Shown: piece by piece, positions 1 through 8,127 of the stretch | Numbering within the stretch: position 1 is the first letter of the stretch | Layout: each line of letters begins with the position of its first letter | From: Saccharopolyspora sp. SCSIO 74807 | Lineage (GTDB): Bacteria; Actinomycetota; Actinomycetes; Mycobacteriales; Pseudonocardiaceae | DNA length: 64,000 nt | Reading direction: 5' to 3' | NCBI RefSeq assembly: GCF_037023755.1 | Contig: NZ_CP146100.1 | Location: 2,668,501-2,732,500 of the forward strand | Made by a program: the position numbers and the translations under genes | Notes under the pieces: generated by a model | Seen by the model: the letters and a program-made list of their open reading frames with translations, nothing else | Told to the model about the DNA's origin: nothing | Databases searched by the model: none

Positions 1-603
1 GCCGCGCTCGTGCTCGCGGTGGCGTTCGGCGTTGCCGGGCTGATCAGCTGGATCACCGGCACGCCCACCGGACCTGGCTTCCCCGGCTGGTGGGCCTACG
101 CGCGGGTGGCGATCCTGGCGCTGCTACTGGTCCCGTTCCAAAGCGCCGCCGAGGAGTTCGTCTTCCGCGGTTTCCTGCTGCAGACCTTCACCGCCTGGTT
201 CCGCACGCCGTGGCCGGCGATCGTGCTCACCTCCGTGCTGTTCCTCGGCGGGCACGGCTACACCGACCCGCTGGTGTGGTGCGAGTTGCTGGTGATGGCG
301 GGCGCGATGTGCTGGCTGACCGTGCGCACCGGCGGACTGGAGGCCGCGATCGGCCTGCACGTGGCGAACAACTCGCTGAGCCTGCTGGTCGGCGGCCTCT
401 CCGGGGTGCCCGGCATCGAGCAGGCGGGCGACTTCGCCGTCGGCGACGTGGTTCCGTTCATCCTCGCCGTGCTCGGCTACTCCTGGTGGACCGACCGGAA
501 GGCGGCCGGCCGCGCACTGCGCACGGTCACCGGCGGGCGCGCGCCGATCGCACCGTGGTCGTTGCGGGCACCACGCCCCGAGTCGATCTCCACCCCGGGG
601 TGA
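1..603 (+). CDS. CPBP-family intramembrane metalloprotease, 5' end missing
   Basis: The reading frame is open from base 1, so the N-terminus lies outside the window; about 200 codons are visible. The motif EEFVFRGF, encoded near bases 151-174, is the first conserved motif of the CPBP (Abi/Rce1-type) membrane peptidases, where the paired glutamates and the arginine are thought to be catalytic. A histidine follows in FLGGHGY and another in HVANNS, the remaining family positions. Several hydrophobic segments support a polytopic membrane protein. Family members process prenylated proteins in eukaryotes; bacterial roles are mostly unknown, some being bacteriocin immunity proteins. No substrate can be inferred from the neighbours. 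Confidence 0.85.
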   Translation, partial: AALVLAVAFGVAGLISWITGTPTGPGFPGWWAYARVAILALLLVPFQSAAEEFVFRGFLLQTFTAWFRTPWPAIVLTSVLFLGGHGYTDPLVWCELLVMAGAMCWLTVRTGGLEAAIGLHVANNSLSLLVGGLSGVPGIEQAGDFAVGDVVPFILAVLGYSWWTDRKAAGRALRTVTGGRAPIAPWSLRAPRPESISTPG

Positions 604-719
604 CCGGGTAGCCTGGGGTCAAGGGACAACGGGGCACGAAACGGTCGGTGGCAGAACCCCTGCGGACGACCGGCGTCTCCGCGTCCCGGCAGGTTGTGCG
701 CTCCACGGAGGTGTCAGCG

Positions 720-1244
720 GTGTCCTACCCGTTTTCCGGCCCGGCCCGGTCGGCGCCGGGTTCACCGAACATGCCGACCCCGCCCACGGGGTGGCCGATC
801 GGTTCCTACGGCACCTACGAAGAAGCGCAGCGCGCGGTCGACCACCTGGTGCAGAGCGATTTCCCGGTGCAGGACGTCACGATCGTCGGCGTGGACCTGA
901 TGCTGGTCGAACGGATCACCGGGCGGCTGAACTGGACGCGGGTGCTCAGCAGCGGCGCGGCCTCCGGCGCGTGGATCGGGTTGTTCTTCGGGCTGCTGGT
1001 GGCCTGGTCGGCCACCTCCGGCGGCAACCTGCTCGGCTCCGTGCTGGTGGGGCTGGGCGGCGGTGTGCTGGTGGGGCTGGTGTTCGCCGCCGCCGGTTAC
1101 GCCTCGATGCGCGGCCGCCGCGACTTCTCCTCCGCCAGCCAGCTCGTCGCGGGCCGCTACGACGTGCTCGCCCAACCCCGGCACGCCGAACAGGGCCGCA
1201 ACCTGCTGGCCCGGCTGGCGATGCGCCCGCAACCTTCGCAGTAG
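720..1244 (+). CDS. General stress protein 17M-like membrane protein
   Basis: The frame is open from a GTG at 648, but a GGAGG at 707-711 lies 8 bases before the GTG at 720, which gives a better start and a 174-aa protein. The N-terminal half carries the pattern IGSYGTYEEAQRAVDHL typical of the YflT/general stress protein 17M domain. A glycine-rich hydrophobic central region with two likely membrane helices follows, then a short soluble tail with an arginine-rich segment. Proteins of this architecture are common in actinobacteria and are presumed to sit in the membrane; no biochemical role is established. The next gene is convergent, ending 10 bases away. Confidence 0.7.
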   Translation: MSYPFSGPARSAPGSPNMPTPPTGWPIGSYGTYEEAQRAVDHLVQSDFPVQDVTIVGVDLMLVERITGRLNWTRVLSSGAASGAWIGLFFGLLVAWSATSGGNLLGSVLVGLGGGVLVGLVFAAAGYASMRGRRDFSSASQLVAGRYDVLAQPRHAEQGRNLLARLAMRPQPSQ

Positions 1245-1254
1245 CGCGGCGGGG

Positions 1255-1719
1255 TCAGGGGCCTGCGAACTGCTGGACCCAGTAGTGGCCGTAGCGGCTG
1301 TGCGGCGAGTAGCCGTGGCCGACGCCGATGCTGGTGTAGGCGCAGTCCTCGATGTTCGCGCGATGGCCGGGGCTGTTCATCCACTGCTGGAACGTGCCGT
1401 CCGCGGCCCCGCGGCCCGCGGCGATGTTCTCGCCGACCCGCCCGGCGCCGGGCAGCAGGTGCAGCAGCCGGCTCAACGGCCGGGAATGCGCGAAGTAGTC
1501 GTGCCCGGCCATGTCACCGGCGTGATCGCCTGCCGTGCCCATCAGCCGCGGATCGGGGACGAGCGGGCCGCAGCCCGCCGCCGCCCTGGCCTGGTTGGTG
1601 AGCTCGACGATCCGGGCATCCGCAGGAATCCGCGGGTGCGCCTGCGCGGGCACGGCCGTGCACAGGACGATCAGCACGGGCGCGAGCAGGGCGCCGCCGG
1701 GACGCTTGGGGACGAACAT
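1255..1719 (-). CDS. Secreted CAP-domain (SCP/PR-1) protein
   Basis: A signal peptide is evident: basic start, hydrophobic LLAPVLIVLCTAVP, and an AQA-like cleavage site near residue 25. The rest is a single CAP domain, with the conserved histidine region HDYFAHS, the GENIAAG motif, and the C-terminal HRANIEDC and YWVQQFAG motifs. At 154 aa it is a minimal, extracellular CAP protein. The upstream AAGGAG favours the ATG at 1719 (8-base spacing) over the GTGs at 1725 and 1728. CAP proteins bind lipids or act as proteases in some systems; for bacterial single-domain members the function is unknown. Confidence 0.85.
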   Translation of the reverse strand: MFVPKRPGGALLAPVLIVLCTAVPAQAHPRIPADARIVELTNQARAAAGCGPLVPDPRLMGTAGDHAGDMAGHDYFAHSRPLSRLLHLLPGAGRVGENIAAGRGAADGTFQQWMNSPGHRANIEDCAYTSIGVGHGYSPHSRYGHYWVQQFAGP

Positions 1720-1800
1720 CCGCACCACTCCTTGCGCAGCGAGTTTCGGTGCGGGGTTTCTAACCCGGAATCAGCGCGCCGACCGGCGGCGTCCGCGCAA

Positions 1801-1833
1801 CGGGTGAGCCGGGCAGGCGGGACGGCTCACCCG
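1801..1833 (-). terminator. Hairpin downstream of the 31-aa membrane protein gene
   Basis: Perfect 10-bp arms CGGGTGAGCC (1801-1810) and GGCTCACCCG (1824-1833) with a 13-base loop. It lies after the stop of the small gene at 1861-1956 and before the CAP gene on the same strand. There is no T-tract, so termination is inferred only from position. Confidence 0.45.
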
Positions 1834-1860
1834 GACGGACTCCGGCCGCGTCGTGGGCCC

Positions 1861-1956
1861 TCAGAGCTGCTGCGAGATGATCACGAACAGGGTAAAGATC
1901 CAGCCCATGATCAGCGCGAACAGCAGGGTCAGCTTGTTGGTGGCGAGACGAGTCAT
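1861..1956 (-). CDS. 31-aa single-helix membrane protein
   Basis: The frame is open further upstream, but the only start with a good ribosome site is the ATG at 1956, preceded by GGGAGGC. This gives 31 residues: a short basic N-terminus (TRLATNK) followed by about 20 hydrophobic residues ending in QQL. It would be a single-pass membrane peptide with its N-terminus inside. Its size, clean Shine-Dalgarno sequence and downstream hairpin argue that it is a real gene, although small ORFs of this kind are easily missed. No function is known to me; small membrane peptides often regulate transporters or kinases, and corA is the next gene upstream on the same strand, about 530 bases away. Confidence 0.55.
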   Translation of the reverse strand: MTRLATNKLTLLFALIMGWIFTLFVIISQQL

Positions 1957-2486
1957 GACGGTGCCTCCCGGCAGCGTGAGCGAGACGATCGAATCGAACT
2001 TGCGGCTCACGATGTGGGGCGCTGCCGCCGCGGGATCAGCGCGATCCCGGCGTGCGCGGCTCAGGCGCGCGCAGCTCGGGCGTGCGCGGCGAAAACGGGC
2101 GTCGCGTCCCACATCGCGCCGGGTTTTCGGACCCGGCGCGGCACGGGACTTCGACCGGGGCGCGCCTTGCCGGAGCCGCCCAGCGGCAGCCGGCGGCGGG
2201 CGAACGCACGCGATCCCATCGCGTCCCGGCGCGGCCCATTGACGCGCGAAGTGATCGACACGGCTACCTCCCAACGGCACGGCGGGGGAATCTCGGCAGG
2301 GCGCCCAGCGGCGGTTGATCGATGAAGATCGGGACCGTGCGCACCCGGGGACTGCGTCCGTCTCATGACCGGGTGCCCCTCATGGCGCACCCGACGGCTG
2401 TGCATTTCCGATGACCGTGCGCACCTGAGGTGGTGCGGCACCGTCCAGTACATCGCACGGACGGCTCAACACGTTACAACACACGG
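1957..2486. other. 530-bp intergenic region, no gene seen
   Basis: No frame shows convincing coding character or a recognisable product. The segment contains two copies of GACCGTGCGCACC near 2333 and 2420, and a G+C-rich stretch with repeated CGTGCGCGGC near 2050-2090. The promoter of the 31-aa gene should lie here on the minus strand. Confidence 0.5.
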
Positions 2487-3566
2487 TCACAACCACCTGT
2501 TCCTGCGGAAGATCTTGAACAGCACCACGCAGGCGATCATCATGACCAGCAGCGTCACCGGATAGCCGAAAGCCCACTGCAGCTCGGGCATGGTTTCGAA
2601 GTTCATCCCGTAGATCCCGGCGATCATCGTCGGCGTGGAGATGATCGCGACCCACGCGGAGATCTTGCGCATGTCGGTGTTCTGCTGCAGCGTGATCTTG
2701 GCCAGCGTGGCGTCGACCAGCGTGGTCAGCAGCTCGTCGAAGGACGCGACCCGCTCGGAGACCGTGGTCAGGTGGTCCTCGACGTTGCGGAAGTACGAGC
2801 GCACCTGCTCCGGCACCGCCGGGGTGTAGCCCTCGGCCAGCCGCTGCAGCGGTTTCGCCAGCGGCATCACCGCCCGCCGCAGCTCCATGACCTCGCGCTT
2901 CATCAGGTAGATCTGCTCGGCCTCGATCTTGGTGCGGGGCGCGAACACCGCGGCTTCCATCTCGTCGATGTCGTCCTGGATGGCCTCGGTGACCTCCAGG
3001 TAGCTGTCCACCACGTAGTCCGAGATGCCGTGCAGCACCGCTGCCGGACCCAGCGCGAGCTGCTCCGGATCGGCCTCCAGCTGCTTGCGGACGGCCGCGA
3101 GCCCGGCGTGCTTGCCGTGCCGCACGGTGATCACGAAGTCGCGGCCGACGAAGGCCATCAGCTCGCCGCTCTCGACGATCTCGCTGTTCGCGGTCAGCTT
3201 CTCGTTCGCGATGTAGCGGACGGTCTTGAGCACCATGAACAGCGTGCTGTCGTAGCGCTCCAGCTTCGGGCGCTGATGCGCGTGCACCGCGTCCTCGACC
3301 GCGAGCTCGTGCAGGCCGAAGGTCTCGGCGAGCACGCCCAGCTGGGTTTCGTCCGGTTCGTGCAGCCCGATCCAGACGAAACCGGAGTCGCGCCTGCGGA
3401 CTTCCTCGATCGCCGCGGCGTGCGTCCAGTTCCCGGGCAACCGGGCGCCGTCGACGTAGACGCCGCAGTCGACCATGTAGGCCGACTCGGCGACCGGAGC
3501 CGCAGGGTTGCGGCGGTGGTTGCGCGCACCGCGATTGCGCCGGACGAGCGAAGGCAGGCTGGGCAC
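2487..3566 (-). CDS. corA: CorA-type magnesium/divalent cation channel
   Basis: The C-terminus carries the CorA pore signature YGMNF at residues 319-323, flanked by two transmembrane helices and ending in a basic tail (FRRNRWL). The first 260 residues form the soluble cytoplasmic funnel, including the acidic coiled region DDIDEMEAAVF. The protein assembles as a pentamer in the membrane and moves Mg2+ (or Co2+/Ni2+) inward. The start was set at the GTG at 3566 because GGAGGT lies just upstream; it gives 359 aa, normal for the family. The gene stands alone between intergenic regions of about 500 and 390 bases. Confidence 0.93.
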   Translation of the reverse strand: MPSLPSLVRRNRGARNHRRNPAAPVAESAYMVDCGVYVDGARLPGNWTHAAAIEEVRRRDSGFVWIGLHEPDETQLGVLAETFGLHELAVEDAVHAHQRPKLERYDSTLFMVLKTVRYIANEKLTANSEIVESGELMAFVGRDFVITVRHGKHAGLAAVRKQLEADPEQLALGPAAVLHGISDYVVDSYLEVTEAIQDDIDEMEAAVFAPRTKIEAEQIYLMKREVMELRRAVMPLAKPLQRLAEGYTPAVPEQVRSYFRNVEDHLTTVSERVASFDELLTTLVDATLAKITLQQNTDMRKISAWVAIISTPTMIAGIYGMNFETMPELQWAFGYPVTLLVMMIACVVLFKIFRRNRWL

Positions 3567-3953
3567 GGCGGGACCTCCAACGGCGGGGGTTCGGGCCTGG
3601 GCGAGATCACATCCCGGATCGCGCATCCCCGCCGGCGCCTGCGACCCCTGGGTCCGGCGCCTGGAACCGGCCTAGTCTCGGATGGCCTCCCAGGCGGGGA
3701 TGCGGTTGGTACTACTCGGAAGCGCGCTATCGGCACTGCCGCTCACGATCCCTCACCTCCTCCTGGCCGTGGACTCCTGCCGGGGATCGGCCGGTCGCCG
3801 CTTGCTCGCACCGGCCAGCGACTCACCATACCCGGTGTCGATCGAGCGGTCGGGGGTGGTAAGCGGTGCGATACGACACGCCCCCGGCACGGCGAAACGG
3901 GTGAAAATCGCAGATCACGATCACGGTTCGACGAAATGCCGGAAATGCCGAGA
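3567..3953. other. 387-bp intergenic region, no gene seen
   Basis: It lies upstream of corA and downstream of the Nudix gene, both on the minus strand, so it should carry the corA promoter. I could not identify promoter boxes or an M-box-like magnesium riboswitch. A short direct repeat of AATGCCGGA occurs near 3940. Confidence 0.45.
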
Positions 3954-4451
3954 TCACTCGGGAGGGATCTCCCGCGGAAGGCTGCTCCAAGACCGCAACG
4001 CGTCCGCCAGACCTTCGGTCAGCAGCCCGTCGGCGCGCATTGTGGCGAACGTCGCACCATCCGCCCACATCGCGTCGGCAGCGTCGTCACCAGGGAAAAG
4101 AGCGGTCTCGCCGGTTCGGCAGGCGTAGTCGAAGATCTCGTAGCCGGCACCGCGGCCGGGCCGGACCACGCGCCCGAGCAGCGCACCGACGATCACGGAG
4201 AGTCCGGTTTCCTCGGCGACCTCGCGCCGTACCGCCGAATGATCGGTTTCTCCGCTCTCCACGCGCCCACCCGGCAGCGACCACTTCCCCCGCGCGGGCT
4301 CGTTCGCCCGCTGTACCAGCAACAATCGTCCGTCCGCGGCGTGCACCACGGCTCCCACGCAACGGATGTAGGGCTCTTTCGCTACGATCACCGACACGGA
4401 CGGTAGCTGATCCGCGCCGAGCGGTCTTCCGCTGCCCCAAGCGCGGTACAT
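3954..4451 (-). CDS. Nudix hydrolase
   Basis: Residues 61-83 form a complete Nudix box: GG at the start, glutamate in GRVESGE, and REVAEETG carrying the metal-binding glutamates. The enzyme should cleave a nucleoside diphosphate linked to another moiety; the sequence does not specify the substrate. The preceding GKWSLP is typical of MutT/ADP-ribose pyrophosphatase-like members, and the total length (165 aa) fits a single-domain enzyme. The ATG at 4451 has only a weak AGGGC upstream, so translation could begin at an internal GTG near residue 19. It is divergent from the small membrane protein gene at 4537. Confidence 0.85.
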   Translation of the reverse strand: MYRAWGSGRPLGADQLPSVSVIVAKEPYIRCVGAVVHAADGRLLLVQRANEPARGKWSLPGGRVESGETDHSAVRREVAEETGLSVIVGALLGRVVRPGRGAGYEIFDYACRTGETALFPGDDAADAMWADGATFATMRADGLLTEGLADALRSWSSLPREIPPE

Positions 4452-4536
4452 GGCTGCCCTAGCGGCGCCGAGTGCGGTACAACAGATCGGCAGGCGCCAC
4501 TTTGATCACAGGCAGTTTCGGACGGGGTGCATCGCA

Positions 4537-4698
4537 GTGAACGTCAAAAAGATCCTGACATGGGCCGGGGTCGCCTTCCTCCTCTATTTCCTGTTCGCCG
4601 CCCCAACGCAGGCCGGTGGCGTGGTGAAGGGGGTCGGCGGCAGCCTCCAGGGAGCCGCGGAGTCGGTCATCCTGTTCATGCAGAACGTCTTCGTGTAG
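4537..4698 (+). CDS. 53-aa single-pass membrane protein
   Basis: The frame is open from 4450, but the GTG at 4537 gives a compact protein starting MNVKKILTWAG, with one hydrophobic helix (about residues 6-20) followed by a glycine-rich amphipathic segment. The lysines before the helix suggest the N-terminus is cytoplasmic. A weak purine run precedes the start. It is followed after 18 bases by the PH-domain membrane protein, so the two may be co-transcribed. I do not recognise a named family; small proteins of this type with GGVVKGVGGSL occur next to PH-domain genes in actinobacteria, as I recall. Confidence 0.55.
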   Translation: MNVKKILTWAGVAFLLYFLFAAPTQAGGVVKGVGGSLQGAAESVILFMQNVFV

Positions 4699-4716
4699 CG
4701 CTGAGAGGCGGTTGAC

Positions 4717-5298
4717 GTGTTCGCGCCGAGAGATCCCGACGAGTACCTGCTCGAAACCGAGCGACGGGTCATCCGGCTCCGCAGGCACTGGGCCAGCTTG
4801 GTCTGGGAACTGTTCGAGGCGGTCGGGCTGCTCATCGGTCTGGTGCTGGTCTCCGGGCTGTTCCCGCAGGACGGCTCGCCGGAGATGCGCATCCCGATCA
4901 ACGTCCTCTGGTACCTGGGCCTGGTCGTGCTGCTGCGGTTCACCTACCAGGTCCTGGACTGGTACGTGGAGCGGATCGTCGTCACCGACAAGCGCTTCCT
5001 GATCGCCGAGGGGATCTTCACCACCAACGTGGCGATGATGCCGATCGGCAAGGTCACCGACCTGACGTTCCAGCGCTCGCTGGCCGGGCGCATGTTCGGC
5101 TACGGCACGCTGGTGGTCGAGTCGGCCGGTCAGATCCAGGCGCTCAACCGGATCAGCTACGTGCCGAACCCGGACGAGGTGGAGGACGCGATCTCCTACC
5201 TGGTGTTCGGGGAGAAGAAGGCGCAGCAGGAGCGGTTCTCGATGCTCAAAGCCCGCCGCGCCGCGGTCGGCAAGCGCAAGGCCAAACTCCCCAGCTGA
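4717..5298 (+). CDS. Membrane PH (bPH2/DUF304) domain protein
   Basis: Two hydrophobic helices (about residues 25-45 and 57-78) are followed by a soluble region with the bacterial PH-domain pattern RIVVTDKRFLI, then IGKVTDLTF and FGYGTLVVES. This is the YdbS/YdbT-like architecture: a membrane anchor plus a cytoplasmic PH fold. The start is the GTG at 4717, preceded by GAGAGG. At 193 aa it is normal for the family. The function is not established; related proteins affect envelope integrity. The very basic C-terminus may bind lipids or nucleic acid. A strong terminator follows. Confidence 0.8.
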   Translation: MFAPRDPDEYLLETERRVIRLRRHWASLVWELFEAVGLLIGLVLVSGLFPQDGSPEMRIPINVLWYLGLVVLLRFTYQVLDWYVERIVVTDKRFLIAEGIFTTNVAMMPIGKVTDLTFQRSLAGRMFGYGTLVVESAGQIQALNRISYVPNPDEVEDAISYLVFGEKKAQQERFSMLKARRAAVGKRKAKLPS

Positions 5299-5308
5299 GT
5301 CGTGCCCC

Positions 5309-5342
5309 ACCGGGGCCGCGGGTTTCCCGCGGCCCCGGTTTC
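5309..5342 (+). terminator. Strong Rho-independent-type hairpin
   Basis: Perfect 14-bp arms ACCGGGGCCGCGGG (5309-5322) and CCCGCGGCCCCGGT (5326-5339) with a TTT loop, followed by TTCG. It lies 11 bases after the stop of the PH-domain gene. Confidence 0.8.
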
Positions 5343-5461
5343 GCGTGCGCGGACCCCGAGGGCGAGGGCTGCGGCCCGGTGCGGTGGAGCCATCGGCGAG
5401 ACTGGGACGGGAAGTGTTCCCACGATTCCCGTAGCCGGGCTCCCGAGCGGAAAGGCCAAGC

Positions 5462-6331
5462 GTGCGCATCGACCTGCACACCCACTCCACCGAGTCCGAC
5501 GGCACCGACACGCCGGCGGAGCTGGTCGCGTGCGCGCTCGCCGCCGGACTGGACGTCATCGCGCTCACCGATCACGACACGACCGCCGGGTGGGACGAAG
5601 CGGCGGACGCGGTGGCGGGCACGCGGCTGCGGGTGGTGCCGGGTGCCGAGCTGTCCTGCACCTGCCCGGACGGCAACGGCCGGGCGGTGACGGTGCACCT
5701 GCTGGCCTACCTGTTCGACCCGGCCTCGCACGCGCTCGTCGTCGAACAGGCCCGGCTGCGCGCCCAGCGGCGCGACCGGCTGCGGCAGATGGCGGTGCGG
5801 ATGGCCGACGACGGCTTCCCGGTGGACCCCGACGAGCTGATGGCCGGGTTGCCGCCGGACTCCCCGGGCGGGCGGCCGCACCTGGCTCGGGCGCTGGTGC
5901 GCGCGGACATGGCGGGCAGCGTGGACGAGGCGTTCGCGCGGTACCTCGGCAGCGGCGGCCGGTACTACCTGCCGCGCACCGATACGCCGGTGCTGCGTGC
6001 GATCGAGATGATCCGCGAAGCGGGCGGAGCCACCGTGCTGGCGCACCCGTTCGCGCGGGCGCGCGGGCCGGTGATCAACGCCGAGATGGTCGGCGAGCTG
6101 GCCGCGCACGGGTTGACCGGCGTGGAAGTCGATCATCCGGATCAGGACGAGCCGACGCGGGCGCAGCTGCGCGGTCTCGCGGCGGAGCTGGACCTGGTGC
6201 CGACCGGGAGCAGCGACTACCACGGCACGAACAAGACGATCCGGATCGGGCAGGAGACGACCGCGCCGGAATCGCTGGAGCGCCTGGCCGCCAAGTGCAC
6301 CGGAAGCCGAATCTTCGGCCGCTCGTTCTGA
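5462..6331 (+). CDS. PHP-domain phosphoesterase
   Basis: The N-terminus reads MRIDLHTHSTESDG and residues 35-40 read LTDHDT, the first metal-binding motifs of the PHP superfamily. Further ligands are visible in GAELSC, in LAHPFA and near the C-terminus in SSDYHG. With 289 aa it matches the TrpH/YciV-type phosphoesterases, which remove phosphate from 3',5'-bisphosphonucleotides or trim short RNA. The start is the GTG at 5462 behind GGAAAGG. It stands alone, with a terminator upstream; about 200 bases separate it from the RecB-like nuclease. Confidence 0.9.
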   Translation: MRIDLHTHSTESDGTDTPAELVACALAAGLDVIALTDHDTTAGWDEAADAVAGTRLRVVPGAELSCTCPDGNGRAVTVHLLAYLFDPASHALVVEQARLRAQRRDRLRQMAVRMADDGFPVDPDELMAGLPPDSPGGRPHLARALVRADMAGSVDEAFARYLGSGGRYYLPRTDTPVLRAIEMIREAGGATVLAHPFARARGPVINAEMVGELAAHGLTGVEVDHPDQDEPTRAQLRGLAAELDLVPTGSSDYHGTNKTIRIGQETTAPESLERLAAKCTGSRIFGRSF

Positions 6332-6454
6332 GGGCTGGTCTCGGAGCTCGTTCCGCGCTCCGAGACGCTTGCCCCGGGTTTCGTCGGCTCCTGCAGAAAC
6401 GGTAGTCGGACGGTTGCGCCGAATGGCGCAGTGCGAACGGCGCCAGAAAGGCGT

Positions 6455-6480
6455 GTTCGGCCGTACCGGTACCGCCGAAC
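6455..6480. other. Imperfect palindrome upstream of the RecB-like gene
   Basis: Arms GTTCGGCCGTACC (6455-6467) and GGTACCGCCGAAC (6468-6480) pair with a single mismatch. It lies 56 bases before the start of the nuclease gene, so it may be an operator or the terminator of the PHP gene. There is no T-tract. Confidence 0.35.
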
Positions 6481-6535
6481 GGGCCGACCGAGTGAGTTTT
6501 TCGCGCGTCACGGGGGGAATCCCGGCATCGCGGCA

Positions 6536-7384
6536 ATGCTGCGTAATGTGGGGCACGTGCAGGACCAGCTCGGCCTCGAAGGCATTCCCAGCAAGCTAGT
6601 CCGGGTCACCCCGGCGAAGCTGGCGACCTGGGCGAGTTGCCCCCGCAAGTTCCGGATGGCTTATCTGGACCGGCCCGCGCCGCCACGCGCGGGTGCCAAG
6701 GCCGCCAGCACGCTCGGCGCTGCCGTGCACAACGCGTTGCGGATCTTCTTCGACCTGCCCGCGCAGCAGCGCAGCCCGGAACGGGCGGCTGCGCTGGTGC
6801 GCAAGTGCTGGAAGAACGACGGCTTCGCCGATGCCGCGCAGGCCGCCGACTACCGCGAGCGGGCGCAGCACTGGGTCTCCGGCTACGCCGAGCGAACCGA
6901 CGCCGCGCCGGTGGCGGTGGAGCGATGGGTCTCCGCCGCCACCGGCACGATCATCGCCGAGGGCCGGGTGGACCGGATCGACCGCAGGGACGGCGAGCTC
7001 GTCATCGTCGACTACAAGACCGGCCGCAGGCAGCTCACCGAGGCCGACGCGCGCGATTCGCCCGCGCTGGCCCTGTACGCGACCGCAGCGCGCAAGACGC
7101 TGCGCGCGCCCACCGGGCGAGTGGAGTTGCACCACCTGCCGACCGGGTCGGTGGCGGCTTGGCAGCACAGCGAGGAGTCTCTCGGGCGGCACGTGGAATG
7201 GGCTCAGCAGCGGGCCGGGGAACTCGACGCGGCCTCCGGCGCGTTCGAGGCCGGGCACCGCGGAGCGGACACCTTCCCGCCGAGACCCGGTAGGCAGTGC
7301 TCCTGGTGCGATTTCCGGGCGCACTGCCCGGAAGGGCAGCAGGCGGCATCCGCGGCGACACCGTGGGCCGGGTTGGCCGAGTGA
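6536..7384 (+). CDS. RecB-family PD-(D/E)XK exonuclease with an Fe-S cysteine set
   Basis: A single nuclease domain of the PDDEXK_1 type. GRVDRID and IVDYKTG supply the metal-binding aspartate and the D-x-K catalytic pair. A cysteine at residue 35 (SCPRKF) plus three near the C-terminus (CSWCDFRAHC, about 255-264) match the four cysteines that hold a [4Fe-4S] cluster in AddB/Cas4-type nucleases. It has no helicase domain, so it would act with a partner or alone on DNA ends. Two starts are plausible: the ATG at 6536 and the GTG at 6557; I use the first. Its stop overlaps the next start (GTGA). Confidence 0.88.
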   Translation: MLRNVGHVQDQLGLEGIPSKLVRVTPAKLATWASCPRKFRMAYLDRPAPPRAGAKAASTLGAAVHNALRIFFDLPAQQRSPERAAALVRKCWKNDGFADAAQAADYRERAQHWVSGYAERTDAAPVAVERWVSAATGTIIAEGRVDRIDRRDGELVIVDYKTGRRQLTEADARDSPALALYATAARKTLRAPTGRVELHHLPTGSVAAWQHSEESLGRHVEWAQQRAGELDAASGAFEAGHRGADTFPPRPGRQCSWCDFRAHCPEGQQAASAATPWAGLAE

Positions 7385-8007
7385 CGGACCAGGGGAACCA
7401 GATGGAACCGAGCGGACGGCCGGGGAACCCGGCGACCGGCGACTTCGGTGGTAAGCACCGCCGGGCGCCGCAGGCGCTGCACCAGGCCCGCCGGCCCGAG
7501 GGCGGCAAGGTGGGCACCTGGCCGGAACGCGCCGTGAGTCCGCGCCCCAGGCGCGTGGGACCCGCGTCGCAGCAGCCCGCTCAGCCATCCGCACCGGAAA
7601 CGCCGCCGGAACAGCCGCGGCTCGCGGCGACTCGCCGGGAAACCGCCCCCGCGGAGCCGCAGAGCCCGCCTCCGCCGCAACCGCCGGACGACGAGCCCAA
7701 GCACGCCCGCCGCGCTCCGGTCGCCCGGCCGACCCGGTTCGGGACGTTCCTGCGCGGCATCAGCGGATCGCTGGCCTACGGCTTCGTGGTGCTGGCGCTG
7801 AGCCTGATCGGAATGCAGATCTGGGCGGGTCAGCACGGCTGGACCGGCCCGGGCATCGGGACGATCAGCGGCCACGTGATCGGCGGCGTGGTCGCGGTGT
7901 TCTTGCAGGCCGTGGGTGACCACAGGCGCGATCGCACCGGTGCTGCGGCGATCTCCGGCGTGCTGGTTGTGGTGCTCGGGTCCCTGTGGTTCTGGTGGTG
8001 GCTGTAG
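7381..8007 (+). CDS. Proline-rich membrane protein, function unknown
   Basis: The GTG at 7381 overlaps the stop of the nuclease gene, so the two are translationally coupled; an alternative ATG is at 7402 behind AGGGGAA. The first 115 residues are disordered and rich in proline, arginine and glutamate. Three hydrophobic helices follow (around LAYGFVVLALSLIG, GHVIGGVVAVFLQ and GVLVVVLGSLWFWWW), with the protein ending in tryptophans. I do not recognise a characterised family. The layout (long cytoplasmic tail plus three helices) is common among actinobacterial membrane proteins. Confidence 0.7.
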   Translation: MTDQGNQMEPSGRPGNPATGDFGGKHRRAPQALHQARRPEGGKVGTWPERAVSPRPRRVGPASQQPAQPSAPETPPEQPRLAATRRETAPAEPQSPPPPQPPDDEPKHARRAPVARPTRFGTFLRGISGSLAYGFVVLALSLIGMQIWAGQHGWTGPGIGTISGHVIGGVVAVFLQAVGDHRRDRTGAAAISGVLVVVLGSLWFWWWL

Positions 8008-8015
8008 GGCTGCGT

Positions 8016-8127
8016 GCCGGGTGCCGCTCGGCCCGGATGCCGCTCAGCCCGGACGCTGCTCACCCCGGACGCTGCTCACCCCGGATGCCGCTCAGCCCGG
8101 GGACTGCTCGGCCCGCGGACTGCTCAG
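8016..8127. repeat. 16-bp tandem repeat, seven units
   Basis: Seven consecutive 16-base units, the clearest being CCCGGATGCCGCTCAG and CCCGGACGCTGCTCAC. They fill the space between two convergent genes; the last unit includes the stop codon of the minus-strand gene (8124-8126). Units 2 and 5, and units 3 and 4, are identical pairs, a sign of recent expansion. Confidence 0.9.

Noticed and set aside
2430-4406. Plus-strand frame of about 650 codons opposite corA and the Nudix gene
   Set aside because: It is the complement of two well-supported genes; high GC content keeps antisense frames open.
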